Shown: positions 51,845-60,613, numbered from the stretch's first letter. The stretch: DNA of 64,000 bases from Pullulanibacillus camelliae (GCF_014642655.1 NZ_BMIR01000002.1:237025-301024), one strand, 5' to 3'. Numbers and translations are program-made. Notes: generated by a model not told the origin, from the sequence alone.

Positions 51845-51995
51845 AAGTAGTCCTCCAATTAAAACGACAAGAATGTCATTTTCAAGAAATAGTGTCTAAA
51901 TTTATTGTAAATGGAAGACCGTTGTTTTGAATCCAACCAAGGTGACGACCTTTCTCAGCCTACAGACGGAAATGTAGAAGGGGATGTATGAATGC

Positions 51996-52031
51996 AAAAA
52001 AACAGGCAGAAGGGGGATCTGCCTGTTTTTT
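51996..52031 (-). terminator. Terminator of the MarR-MMPL operon
   Basis: AAAAACAGGCAGA pairs with TCTGCCTGTTTTT; T-runs on both strands. Confidence 0.88.
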
Positions 52032-52043
52032 GGTTTGAAGGGT

Positions 52044-55000
52044 TTATTCACCCCGTTTAAATGGCCACCAATTGGCATTGCCAAACGTTCGAACCATCAC
52101 TGGGATGAAAAGTGGAAGAATTAAGAGGTTGTATAAGATCAATCCTGTGATGATAATCGTTGCGATTTCCATCAATTCCGTCACTCCTGATGGCATCATC
52201 GCAGCGAAGGTTCCACCAAGTATGATAGCTGCAGATAAAATGACAGAGCCCATGTTTTGCATGGCGTGTAAAATCGCTTCTCTAACGGATATTTCCTTAT
52301 ACTCATTAAAGCGATCCATTAGAAAGATGCTGTAATCGACGCCGAGTGCGATGAGCATGACAAAGCCAAAGAACGGAATCGCCCAGTTAATCCCACCGTA
52401 GCCAAAGAAGTGTTCAAAGATCTTTTCTGAAACACCCATTGATGTGTAGTACGTGAGAATGAGTGAACCAATAATGTAAAGCGGCATGATCAATGACCGC
52501 AATAAGAAGATCAGAACAATGCCAATACCAATAAGCATTAACATGACCGTTCGATTGTAATCTTTGTCAGAAATATGACTAAGGTCATTAAACGTACTCG
52601 TCGAACCGCCAATATCTACTTTCGCATTTTCTAAAGGTGTTCCTTTCGTGGCACGTTTAACGGCTGTTTTAATAGGATCAATTTGCTGCAGAGCCTCTTG
52701 GGAATAAGGATTCACGTCAAAGATAACATCTAATTTCGTGATTTTTCGATCCTTAGACATGTAGTTATCCAGTGATTCAGTAAAATCCTTACTTTTTAGA
52801 GCTTGATCAGGGATGTAGAAGCCTTCAAGAGCGCTGTTGTTTTTGGAAAGCTCTTCGAGAAATCCGCTGGCATCATCTAGCCCGCCGGAGACTTTATTTA
52901 AGCCCTTCACCGAATCGTTAAGGCCGCCTACTAATTGATCCATCTGATCATTAAGACCAGAGAAGCCATTCTTAAGCTGCTTTTGTCCAGTGATCACACC
53001 ATCAAAACCATTGGTGATAGAAGGAATGTTAGAAATGGCTTTGTTTTGTCCAGAGGCCGCTTGATTCAAGCCACTTTGTAATTGTTCTAACCCGGTGACA
53101 AGCTGTTGCAGACCTTGATTGAGTTTTTCTTGCTGAGCAACAAGCTTGGAAAAGCCTGAATTTGCCTGCGCCATAGTATTGTCTAACTGCTTTATGCCGT
53201 CGCTCAATTGCTGCATAGGTGAGGCTTGGTTAGCAGTACCGCTTAGCAGGCCATTGAGTCCACCATAAGCTTGCTTAAAGGTAGAATCATTCATTGCTTC
53301 TGGGTGGGCTTGAACATACTGAGCAAACCCATTTTTAATATTTTGCAGGTTTGACAAGATCGTATTGTAATTCGTGTGGATATCATCTAGCCCGCCGTGC
53401 ATTTGCTTATAGCCATCTAAGAGCTTTTGGTTTTGCTGCTGCAATGCCTTAGCACCAGCGACAGCCTTTTGCAAATTCTGTTTGAGCTCACCTGCTCCTG
53501 ATGCACCACTTTCGATACCATTTTGAATTTGTTGCAGTCCACCCTGAAGTTTACCAACACCAGATTTTAATGATTGTGTGCCATTGATCAAGTCATCGAT
53601 GCCTGAGGTGGCTTGCTTGAGCTGGGGGGCCGAATTGTCCAGCTGTTTACTGGCGTCACCTAAACCATTTGCGATCTTATCAACCCCATCTCCTGCATCC
53701 TTTAATCCTTTATCAAGCGTTTGTGCTTGGTTGGGAACAAGAAAATCCTTAAGCGGTTTGCCAAGAGGCTGTGTCGCGCTGCGTACAGTATCGACATGAT
53801 CAACCTTTTTTACCTCACGTGTGACCGCTTCGATGGTTTGTAAATATTTCCGTTGATCCATTTTTTCATCGTTTTTCATGACGATGGTTGTTGGCATGGA
53901 TTCACCAGGATTAAAATTATCGGAAATAAGATTGAACCCTTTGACAGACTTGTAGCTGTCACTCATCTCGCCGACCGAATTAAAGGAACGGTCACCGTGA
54001 TACGTCAGAAGAAAGGGAACGGTGATGACCGCGACGATGATGAGGGAGATCAGCGGTCTTGCAAGTGCAAAGCGTCCCATGCCCCCCCAAAAACGACTTT
54101 GGCTGTGACTGAGGTTCTTTTTCACCGGCCAGAACAGCTTTTTACCCAAAAGGGACATGATGATCGGGACGATGGTGACAAGTGATAAAATTAAAAAGGC
54201 AATCCCGACAGCCACACCAACAGCGGATTGATAAATGTTAAATGTTGAGAGTCCGATGGAGGCAAAGCCGATAAAAACGGCAAGGCTACTAAAGAAAACG
54301 GTCCGTCCGCCATTTTTAAAGGTATGGATAATGGCTTCATCAAGGGTTTCGTGTTTTGGAATCTCTTCTTTAAAGCGATTGATTAATAGAATACAGTAAT
54401 CTGTGCCTATTCCAAAGAGAACGGCGACGAGAAAGATCTGCGTAAAATTCGATATCGGGAAATGAAACCAGTCAACAAGAAAGGCGACAACCGCTTGCGA
54501 GGTTATGAATGAAATCCCGACAGCAATGAGTGGTAAGAATGGTGCTACAATCGATCGAAAAACGATAAAGAGTACAGCTAAAATAAAGATGACTGTGAGA
54601 TATTCCGTTTTATGAAGCCCGTCTTGTGTGCTCTCCATGGTGTCATTATTGATCATCCATTCACTGGTATAATAGTGATCCACTTGCACATGATCTAATG
54701 TTGCATATAGCTGATCTGTTAGCTTTTTCGTATCCTTATCGCCCAAGGACAGATCAATATTGACAAGCATTGTTTTGTTGTTCTTGGAGATGAGTTGATT
54801 TTTTAGATCAGGCTGGTCGAAGCTATTTGTAATATCGGAAATGCCTAGCTTCGCTTTGTTTTGCTTTAATGCCTCTATCCCTTTTTTGATGTCAGCCTTA
54901 TCCTGCTTGTTTAAGCCGTGTTTATCATAAAAAACAAGGGCAACAGAAGAGGTATCGCCATTTCCTGATTGTTTGTGCCACTCATCTAACAGCTTGGTTG

Positions 55001-55148
55001 CTTTGGATGAAGAATAATTGTCTGGAACTTGTGCATTGCCCTGGTCGCGAACAAGGTTCGAAATATTAGGCTGAGTCAACATTAAAACAACAATGAGAAC
55101 AACCCAGGCAGCAAGAATTAGCCATTTTCCTTTTAATATAGCTCTCAT
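52044..55148 (-). CDS. ydgH: MMPL/RND-superfamily transporter (YdgH-like)
   Basis: A 1034-residue membrane protein with two blocks of membrane helices. The first follows an extracellular domain (FGIGTDYCILLINRFKEE in block 1; ALGVDYSIFLMDRFNEYKE in block 2 is the paired RND motif with the Asp-Tyr core). Between them an insertion of about 330 residues is rich in repeated L-x-x-G-x-x-x-L heptads (GVGKLQGGLQQIQNG, SGLNQAASGQNKA), like YhgE/Pip-type extracellular coils. It probably exports lipids or drugs by proton motive force. It follows a MarR gene as in ydgJ-ydgH. Confidence 0.88.
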   Translation of the reverse strand: MRAILKGKWLILAAWVVLIVVLMLTQPNISNLVRDQGNAQVPDNYSSSKATKLLDEWHKQSGNGDTSSVALVFYDKHGLNKQDKADIKKGIEALKQNKAKLGISDITNSFDQPDLKNQLISKNNKTMLVNIDLSLGDKDTKKLTDQLYATLDHVQVDHYYTSEWMINNDTMESTQDGLHKTEYLTVIFILAVLFIVFRSIVAPFLPLIAVGISFITSQAVVAFLVDWFHFPISNFTQIFLVAVLFGIGTDYCILLINRFKEEIPKHETLDEAIIHTFKNGGRTVFFSSLAVFIGFASIGLSTFNIYQSAVGVAVGIAFLILSLVTIVPIIMSLLGKKLFWPVKKNLSHSQSRFWGGMGRFALARPLISLIIVAVITVPFLLTYHGDRSFNSVGEMSDSYKSVKGFNLISDNFNPGESMPTTIVMKNDEKMDQRKYLQTIEAVTREVKKVDHVDTVRSATQPLGKPLKDFLVPNQAQTLDKGLKDAGDGVDKIANGLGDASKQLDNSAPQLKQATSGIDDLINGTQSLKSGVGKLQGGLQQIQNGIESGASGAGELKQNLQKAVAGAKALQQQNQKLLDGYKQMHGGLDDIHTNYNTILSNLQNIKNGFAQYVQAHPEAMNDSTFKQAYGGLNGLLSGTANQASPMQQLSDGIKQLDNTMAQANSGFSKLVAQQEKLNQGLQQLVTGLEQLQSGLNQAASGQNKAISNIPSITNGFDGVITGQKQLKNGFSGLNDQMDQLVGGLNDSVKGLNKVSGGLDDASGFLEELSKNNSALEGFYIPDQALKSKDFTESLDNYMSKDRKITKLDVIFDVNPYSQEALQQIDPIKTAVKRATKGTPLENAKVDIGGSTSTFNDLSHISDKDYNRTVMLMLIGIGIVLIFLLRSLIMPLYIIGSLILTYYTSMGVSEKIFEHFFGYGGINWAIPFFGFVMLIALGVDYSIFLMDRFNEYKEISVREAILHAMQNMGSVILSAAIILGGTFAAMMPSGVTELMEIATIIITGLILYNLLILPLFIPVMVRTFGNANWWPFKRGE

Positions 55149-55612
55149 TATTCAACACCTTTCTCTTTTCGTAAGGCTTCGTCTAAAAACAAAGCGATTT
55201 TTTCATAGGTTTGCATAAATTGAGAAATTTCCTGATCATTAAAACGGGTGATAAGATCTGCTACCAGCTCATTTACCTTCTGATCACATTCTTCAGATAG
55301 CTGACGCCCTTTTGATGAAAGTGATAAGTGAACAACGCGGCGATCGTTATGCTGACGCTCACGTTCAATCAACCCTTTTTCTTCTAATCGATTGATTAAA
55401 GCCGTAATCGCACTTTTTTTGACATTCAGCATTTCTGCCAGTTCGCTTGAAGTCACAGTTTGTTTTTTATGTATATAGTTCAAAACAAAATGCTGGTCAT
55501 GGGTGAGATGTTCACTAATCTGTTGATGAATTAAACTTTCACCACGCCTATGCACCATAAAGCTGACTTCAAAATAGCGCTTGACGAGTTCATCCAACCT
55601 CTCTTTCTGCAT
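55148..55612 (-). CDS. ydgJ: MarR-family regulator (YdgJ-like)
   Basis: A 154-residue winged-helix regulator: HDQHFVLNYIHKKQTVTSSE, LNVKKSAITALINRLEEKGL, and the wing ERERQHNDRRVVHLSLSSKG. It overlaps the transporter gene at TAATG, so repressor and transporter are made together. A palindrome upstream (55659-55679) is a good operator candidate, suggesting autoregulation and ligand-released export. Confidence 0.9.
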   Translation of the reverse strand: MQKERLDELVKRYFEVSFMVHRRGESLIHQQISEHLTHDQHFVLNYIHKKQTVTSSELAEMLNVKKSAITALINRLEEKGLIERERQHNDRRVVHLSLSSKGRQLSEECDQKVNELVADLITRFNDQEISQFMQTYEKIALFLDEALRKEKGVE

Positions 55613-55658
55613 TGTTTTCCCTCCCTTGAAAGGCTTGTCGCATTAGTTAACAGGGTGA

Positions 55659-55679
55659 ATAGTTCACGATATTAACTAT
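55659..55679. promoter_or_regulatory. Palindromic MarR operator candidate
   Basis: ATAGTT and AACTAT arms separated by nine bases, with additional overlapping TTAACTA/TAGTTAA half-sites from 55644 to 55680, just upstream of the MarR gene. Confidence 0.6.
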
Positions 55680-55735
55680 ATAAAGGGACACACGGGATGT
55701 CAACTCATTGCTTCCCAAAATGGCTATTTTTTTAG

Positions 55736-55987
55736 TTAGTAAAGCTGCTCATACATTTCATTTAATTGCCCAAGGCGTACAAGGTCATCCTCTTCTTTAG
55801 CATGGTGCATTTCTTTAGCTAGCATCGCGTTCAAATAACGCTTTTCATGCTCATCAAGGACTGTCGCAAACGCCCCCTCATTTGCATAGTCGTTTGTTTC
55901 TAATTTAAGATGAATCCGATAGGCTGTTTCATTTTCATCCATCCAGTTAGACAGTGCTTCTTTTAAATAAAGTAAGGTGTTATCCAT
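55736..55987 (-). CDS. csgA: Sporulation protein CsgA (SigG-dependent)
   Basis: An 83-residue protein matching the remembered B. subtilis CsgA throughout: TLLYLKEALSNWMDENE, DYANEGAFATVLDEHEKRYL, AKEMHHAKEEDDLVRLGQLN and the end NEMYEQLY. CsgA is a small forespore protein under SigG. A CATACTT element upstream on the minus strand resembles a SigG -10, but the -35 spacing is long. It is monocistronic. Confidence 0.85.
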   Translation of the reverse strand: MDNTLLYLKEALSNWMDENETAYRIHLKLETNDYANEGAFATVLDEHEKRYLNAMLAKEMHHAKEEDDLVRLGQLNEMYEQLY

Positions 55988-56147
55988 AAACGCATGCCTC
56001 CATCACAAAAGTATGAGGATAGTGTTTCCTAAGTTATCCTATACTATTAAACGCTTGGATATGGAAAGATCAGAGCAAATATGCCTCGTTTGTGCATTGG
56101 ACATGTTACACTGTTATATGAAGAAAGCTGTGAAGGAGTGGGTAAGT

Positions 56148-56723
56148 ATGTCAACCTTGATTCAAGATCCAAAAAAAACAGCATTGGTTGTTATTGATCT
56201 GCAAAAAGGTATTGTCGGTATGAAGGGACAGCCAAATGATATTCAGAGTGTGGTCGGAAATAATGTAAAATTAGCAAAGGCAGTTCGCAGTTATGGTGGT
56301 CTTGTTGTTCTTGTTCATGTGGATTTTATTGATGGACAAGATGCTTTAAACCCCATTACAGATGCCCAAGGTGGAGCTGGCGGAGAGCGTCCTGAAGGCT
56401 TTTCTGATATCATCCCTGAGTTAGGACCAGAACCCGGCGATTTGGTTATTACCAAGCGGAATTGGGGAGCATTCTTCGGAACGGAACTTGATCTGCAGCT
56501 GCGTCGCCGTGGTATAGAGACAATTCTTTTAACAGGCATTGCCACCGGGATTGGTGTCGATACGACAGCAAGGGAAGCTTTCCAAAGAAATTATCAACAA
56601 ATTTTTGTTGAGGATGCCATGAATGGCTTAACAAAGGAAGAACATGAGTACACCATTAAACAATTGCTGCCAAAAATCGGACGAGTACGTGCAACAGAAG
56701 ACGTGTTGGCTGCTTTTAAATAA
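56148..56723 (+). CDS. Isochorismatase-fold hydrolase lacking the nucleophilic Cys (YwoC-like)
   Basis: A 191-residue protein. The catalytic Asp is in ALVVIDLQKGI and the Lys in VITKRNWGAF. The usual nucleophile segment G-x-x-T-x-x-C-V-x-x-T reads GIATGIGVDTTAREA, with Gly in place of Cys. This matches the isochorismatase-like, not the amidohydrolase, branch. AAGGAG precedes ATG 56148; the upstream in-frame extension to 55977 overlaps the csgA promoter region and is rejected. The substrate is uncertain. Confidence 0.85.
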   Translation: MSTLIQDPKKTALVVIDLQKGIVGMKGQPNDIQSVVGNNVKLAKAVRSYGGLVVLVHVDFIDGQDALNPITDAQGGAGGERPEGFSDIIPELGPEPGDLVITKRNWGAFFGTELDLQLRRRGIETILLTGIATGIGVDTTAREAFQRNYQQIFVEDAMNGLTKEEHEYTIKQLLPKIGRVRATEDVLAAFK

Positions 56724-56738
56724 GCTGCTCTCGTATTT

Positions 56739-56777
56739 AGGCTTTACAAATGATTGCTTTATTTGTAAAGCCTTTTT
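56739..56777 (+). terminator. Terminator after the isochorismatase-fold gene
   Basis: AGGCTTTACAAAT pairs with ATTTGTAAAGCCT and is followed by TTTTT. Confidence 0.9.
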
Positions 56778-57111
56778 CTGATGTGAAAATAGTGGTCAAC
56801 AAAAAAGTGATGGGGAATAATCAACATACTATATGTTAAGATAGGAAAGGCTAAAAAAAGAACACTGAGGAAGAGATAATTTAACCAACATTTCATTTTT
56901 GTAAAGATTTATTAAAAATGATTTGTAAAATGGACAGGTTTTGCTAAAATAATAACGGTTGAGCAAAAAGTATTTACGTTTATACATAATTGTGTTGTTT
57001 TTTGTAACACTTTTAAGCATAACGTGTCCGATCATTGCTTAAAGACGTGGAACAATAGGGGTTTTCTATTATTAGCTCCTCGTCTCGGCATATTAGAATG
57101 AGGTGGATTGT

Positions 57112-57732
57112 GTGATTTTTACGTCTAAAAACGATAAGTTCTTGAACATGCTTAAACAAATTTCTACAAATTTAGAGGAAGCTGCTCAATACTTTGTTGA
57201 TTACAAAATTGAATCAAAGGATCAGTTAGAAGAATTCTCTAAAGTCATGAAAAGTTATGAAAAAAAAGGTGACAGCTATATTCATGAGCTTATTGTTGCT
57301 TTAAACAAAACCTTTATCACGCCATTAGAACGTGAAGATATCTTGGCACTGGCGATGAAGCTAGACGATGTTCTAGATGGTTATGAGCAATGGGCCTCAC
57401 GAGTAGAAATTTATGAATTTACTAGCTCAGATGATTATATGATTCGCTTTGTTAATCTCTTGCTTGAGGCGACGAAGGAAATTGCAGAAGCTGCGCATCA
57501 TTTATCGAGGAGAAAGTTATTAAATATTAGAACTCATGTGATTAAAATCAATGATATTGAGTCCGAATGTGATGACCTCTTACAAGATAGTATTCGCGAG
57601 TTATTCAAATCGGAGAAGGACCCCATTAAAATCATCCAATATAAAGAGCTTTACGAAATGCTTGAAACCATTGCGGATAGCTGTGAAGATGTTGCGAATA
57701 CGTTGGAAACCATCATTATGAGAAATGCATAA
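57112..57732 (+). CDS. ykaA: DUF47/PhoU-like protein (YkaA-like)
   Basis: A 206-residue all-helical protein: FLNMLKQISTNLEEAAQYFV, ALAMKLDDVLDGYEQWASR, DIESECDDLLQDSIRELF, ETIADSCEDVANTLETI. These are the paired E/D-x-x-D motifs of PhoU-like domains that bind metal. It sits 11 bases before a Pit transporter, the usual ykaA-pit pairing, and probably regulates phosphate uptake. GAGGTGG supports GTG 57112 over GTG 57103. A long AT-rich region (56780-57100) precedes it. Confidence 0.9.
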   Translation: MIFTSKNDKFLNMLKQISTNLEEAAQYFVDYKIESKDQLEEFSKVMKSYEKKGDSYIHELIVALNKTFITPLEREDILALAMKLDDVLDGYEQWASRVEIYEFTSSDDYMIRFVNLLLEATKEIAEAAHHLSRRKLLNIRTHVIKINDIESECDDLLQDSIRELFKSEKDPIKIIQYKELYEMLETIADSCEDVANTLETIIMRNA

Positions 57733-57743
57733 GGAGCATTTTA

Positions 57744-58742
57744 ATGGATAGCTTACTCTTTGTTACAATTTTAATCGTCATCTTCGCTCTTGGATTTGAT
57801 TTTATCAATGGCTTTCACGACACAGCAAATACGATTGCCACATCTGTATCAACAAGGGCGCTAAGTCCAAAAATCGCCATTGTCATGGCAGCGTCGATGA
57901 ATTTTGTTGGTGCTTTGACTTTTACAGGTGTAGCCAAAACCATTGGTGAAGGCATTATTGATCCGTTCCATATCGAGCATGGCTCTATCATTGTACTTTC
58001 AGCATTAATATCAGCAATCATTTGGAACCTTATTACGTGGTATTATGGGATTCCGAGTAGTTCAAGTCACGCCATAATTGGTTCCCTAGCAGGGGCGGCG
58101 ATCTCAGCCCTTGGTTTTTCAGCCTTAAATTATCACGGATTTATTAATATATTATTAGCGCTGGTCATTTCACCGGTACTCGCGTTGACCATCGGTTATA
58201 TCGTCATGACCATTTTTCAGCTCATTTTTCGTAACTTCAATTTAGGGAGGACGAACAGAGGGTTTCGTGTCTTTCAAATTTTTACTGCAGCGCTACAATC
58301 ATTTACACATGGAACCAACGATGCCCAAAAGGCGATGGGGATTATTACCCTCGCTTTAGTCAGTGCCGACTACTCCAGTGCGATGGATATCCCGATGTGG
58401 GTGCGCATTGCTTCGGCTACTGTAATGGGACTTGGAACGTCCATTGGTGGTTGGAAGATTATCAAAACGGTCGGTGGGAAAATCATGAAGATTAAGCCTG
58501 TAAATGGGGCAGCAGCGGATTTGTCTTCAGCAGCAATTATTTTTGGAGCGACGCTCATCCATTTACCTGTCAGCTCTACACATGTTATTTCTTCTTCCAT
58601 TATGGGGGTAGGCTCATCTGAACGTTTAAAAGGTGTCAAGTGGGGAACGGCGGTCAATATTGTGTTAACCTGGATCATCACCCTGCCTCTCACGGCGATT
58701 CTATCTTTTATGATCTATAAATGCTTTGAATTATTTATGTAA
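57744..58742 (+). CDS. pit: Inorganic phosphate transporter, Pit family
   Basis: A 332-residue protein with about ten membrane helices and two inverted PD001131-type repeats: GFDFINGFHDTANTIATSVS in the first half and AALQSFTHGTNDAQKAMGII in the second, plus GIPSSSSHAIIGSLAGA and PVSSTHVISSSIMGVG. It imports metal-phosphate with protons. Co-transcribed with the PhoU-like gene; ends at a terminator (58765). Confidence 0.93.
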   Translation: MDSLLFVTILIVIFALGFDFINGFHDTANTIATSVSTRALSPKIAIVMAASMNFVGALTFTGVAKTIGEGIIDPFHIEHGSIIVLSALISAIIWNLITWYYGIPSSSSHAIIGSLAGAAISALGFSALNYHGFINILLALVISPVLALTIGYIVMTIFQLIFRNFNLGRTNRGFRVFQIFTAALQSFTHGTNDAQKAMGIITLALVSADYSSAMDIPMWVRIASATVMGLGTSIGGWKIIKTVGGKIMKIKPVNGAAADLSSAAIIFGATLIHLPVSSTHVISSSIMGVGSSERLKGVKWGTAVNIVLTWIITLPLTAILSFMIYKCFELFM

Positions 58743-58764
58743 GAGAATGTTTAACGTATATCAG

Positions 58765-58793
58765 GCACTTGTCCAAAGACAAGTGCTTTGTTT
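58765..58793 (+). terminator. Terminator of the ykaA-pit operon
   Basis: GCACTTGTC pairs with GACAAGTGC around CAAA, followed by TTTGTTT. A family A copy starts 12 bases later. Confidence 0.85.
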
Positions 58794-58804
58794 AATAATA
58801 AGAA

Positions 58805-59029
58805 AGCATAAAATTTGTGTGTTGGTGGAGTGGATCGTGCACGTTTTCCACAGGACTCTAGTATCGCATCGTGAGTCAGTGAAGATTCGGGAACACACAA
58901 TTTTTAAAGTGTTCCGAATCTATCCTACCTTACGCTCTCATCCACTTGACCAGACAATGAAGCCTCTTCCAAATATGATGATGCTCTAACCTATACAAGG
59001 ACCGGGCATGCTTTTAAGCCCGGTTTTTT
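58805..59029 (+). repeat. Family A repeat, internally shortened (A4)
   Basis: It begins AGCATAAAATTTGTG, skips the GC-rich left-middle part, then has the hairpin GGAACAC / GTGTTCC (58890-58915), CACTTGACCAGACAATGA and the terminal terminator ACCGGGC / GCCCGGT plus T-run (59001-59029). Confidence 0.78.
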
Positions 59030-59030
59030 C

Positions 59031-59521
59031 AAAATAATAAGGAAGTATAACTTTTCTCTGCCAATTCTCAGGGATAAGCTAATGGCATGTGTTAAAAAGC
59101 CTACGTCTTTTGTTTCTTTGAAACGGATTTCGTTAACTTGCCTCAGCCTTTTGTTGCGTCCAGACCTTGATTCGGAAGCCTGCCACGTGGATTCGTTCTC
59201 TATTCGGAAACTTCAAGCTTTATTTGTTATTTTGGTCGAGGATTTTGTAAAAGGAGCTGGCCTTTTGTTAAGTTGAAATACACTTTTGTTGCGCTCATCC
59301 ATGGATTCGGAAACATGCCCCGCGGTCTTGTTCTCTATTGGTTAACTTCGTGCTTCATTTGTTATTTTGGCTGAAGAATTTGTTAAAATGCCTACGGCTT
59401 TTGTTGCGTTGAAACCGGTATTTGTTCTTTTACCTCTGTCTTTTGTCACACCCTCACTTTGATTCGGAAGCTTGCCTTGCAGATCGTTCACTATTCGGAA
59501 ACTCCGTGCTTTTTTTATTGC
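59031..59521 (+). repeat. Family D repeat with three degenerate tandem units (D2)
   Basis: Header AATAAGGAAGTATAACTTTT then units beginning at about 59147, 59282 and 59440. Each unit has CTTTTGTT(G/C), then GATTCGGAA, C/GTTCTCTATT and a TTTGTTATTTTG-like end (the third is truncated). Unit spacing is about 135-158 bases. It is chained directly behind the terminator of A4. Confidence 0.65.
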
Positions 59522-59570
59522 ACCACACCACGGATTTGTTTAAATGACCACGTTTTTGTCCGAGTATCAA

Positions 59571-59645
59571 AGTATAAAACTTTCGGTCATGAGTACGGTG
59601 CACGTTTTCCGCTCCAGGTGCTCGCTTTCCGCGGGCGCGGCCTCA
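59571..59645 (+). repeat. Family A repeat, left-end fragment (A5)
   Basis: AGTATAAAACTTTCGGTCAT, then TACGGTGCACGTTTTCCGCT and CTCGCTTTCCGCGGG; the rest is lost. A reversed family B fragment follows, as at 215-597. Confidence 0.65.
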
Positions 59646-59734
59646 AGCGTACAATCAGGGGTCCCGAAAAGTGTTCTTTACTTTTTGGGTGGTATTGATG
59701 CGCAAGCTTCGGCGTTATCACATGGATGTGACGC

Positions 59735-59875
59735 ACTTAGCCAAAATTCCTTGAAATGTATGAGGCTTAGATTAAGATGTCCTTGTTCTTGTGTCTGCTA
59801 GACTTGCTTTGTAGTTAGCTTCTTCCTCGGAACAACGCGTCGTTTATTCGTGAAGTAACCTTCCCGAGGGAGTCT
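59735..59875 (-). repeat. Family B repeat fragment, reversed (B6)
   Basis: On the minus strand it reads GGAAGGTTACTTCACGAATA, AACGACGCGTTGTTCCGAGG and GAAGCTAACTACAAAGCAAG, the middle of family B. The flanks to 60038 contain further decayed sequence and no gene. Confidence 0.6.
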
Positions 59876-60038
59876 CGCGTCTTTCGCTCCAATCTACTTG
59901 GTGTTGATGGTGCATTTTGGGATTAAAAACCTTTTCAGTGCTTTTAACCACCTTGCGCTCCAATCCGCTTTACTTATGGTAGCGCCTCAGTGAGTCATGC
60001 GTGTTAACTTTACTTCAATCAGTCATTATGAAATGAAT

Positions 60039-60266
60039 TTATCTATATAGGTTTAAATTATGAAGCGTGTTTTCCCCTTCATAAAACCGTGTCTGTCCAT
60101 TAGTCGCATCAAGAGATTGAAAAGTATCAAGCATGGCATTCAGTTCTTGAATGCTAAAGCGCCCGGAAGCGTAGAGGCTAGACAGCATGGCATAAGCAAA
60201 GGGCCGAGTATCCACTTGGACAGTGACAATGGCATTACCACTTTGATTAACAGATCCAGTAGACAA
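60039..60266 (-). CDS. Small protein of unknown function, SGN-motif pair member 1
   Basis: A 75-residue protein: STGSVNQSGNAIVTVQVDTR, PFAYAMLSSLYASGRFS, then a polar tail. No family was recognised. It shares the pattern S-G-N-x-x-V-x-V followed by an Ala-rich helix with the neighbour upstream. TTG 60266 is eight bases behind AAAAGGAG; a GTG at 60275 overlaps the ribosome site. The context (CotP/GerP, Spo0E-like genes within 20 kb) permits a spore role, but nothing proves it. Confidence 0.6.
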   Translation of the reverse strand: MSTGSVNQSGNAIVTVQVDTRPFAYAMLSSLYASGRFSIQELNAMLDTFQSLDATNGQTRFYEGENTLHNLNLYR

Positions 60267-60295
60267 TCTATTCACTCCTTTTTTAAATAGAAAGG

Positions 60296-60324
60296 CACGG
60301 AAACGAGAGGACCTCGCCTCCGTG
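60296..60324 (-). terminator. Hairpin between the two SGN-motif genes
   Basis: CACGGA / TCCGTG with an inner CGAG / CTCG pair; on the minus strand it is followed by CCTTTCTATTT. It may partly terminate the upstream gene. Confidence 0.45.
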
Positions 60325-60340
60325 ATCTGATGTGTTCAGC

Positions 60341-60613
60341 TTAACAAGGATCGTCCCATTCATAATCACAATCGTTGTTGTCATTTGTGTCAGATTCTGG
60401 GGAAACTGAATTAACATTTCCCGAATTGAATGGAAAGTATTGGGCTAATGCTTCGGCTAATGCACGGGCACTTGCAGTGGCTTCAACAAAAACATAAGAG
60501 TTGCCGCTATTAGAAATTCTAGATGAACCTGGGTCAGCTTGACCTTGGTGTTGCTTTCTACTATTTGTATTGGCTCCCTCAACAAGATCATTCATAGTGC
60601 CTTTACGACTCAT
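60341..60613 (-). CDS. Small protein of unknown function, SGN-motif pair member 2
   Basis: A 90-residue protein: basic, polar head (MSRKGTMNDLVEGANTNSRK), the core ISNSGNSYVFVEATASARAL, AEALAQYFPF, and an acidic Asp/Asn tail ending DYEWDDPC. It is not recognised. The SGN core parallels member 1. AAAGGA lies nine bases before ATG 60613; ATG 60643 has no ribosome site. The composition (Asn/Ser/Asp-rich) resembles spore or surface proteins in general. Confidence 0.6.
   Translation of the reverse strand: MSRKGTMNDLVEGANTNSRKQHQGQADPGSSRISNSGNSYVFVEATASARALAEALAQYFPFNSGNVNSVSPESDTNDNNDCDYEWDDPC

Noticed and set aside
53853-54185. 110-codon plus-strand frame inside the MMPL gene
   Set aside because: Shadow of the antisense coding strand; highly charged and lacking a start signal.
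55977-56147. 57-residue N-terminal extension of the isochorismatase-fold protein
   Set aside because: No ribosome site, lies over the csgA upstream region, and the recognisable domain begins right after ATG 56148, which has AAGGAG.
59031-59521. Possible CRISPR-like array in the T-rich tandem region
   Set aside because: Units are 135-158 bases, degenerate, and without short exact repeats or uniform spacers; no cas genes nearby.
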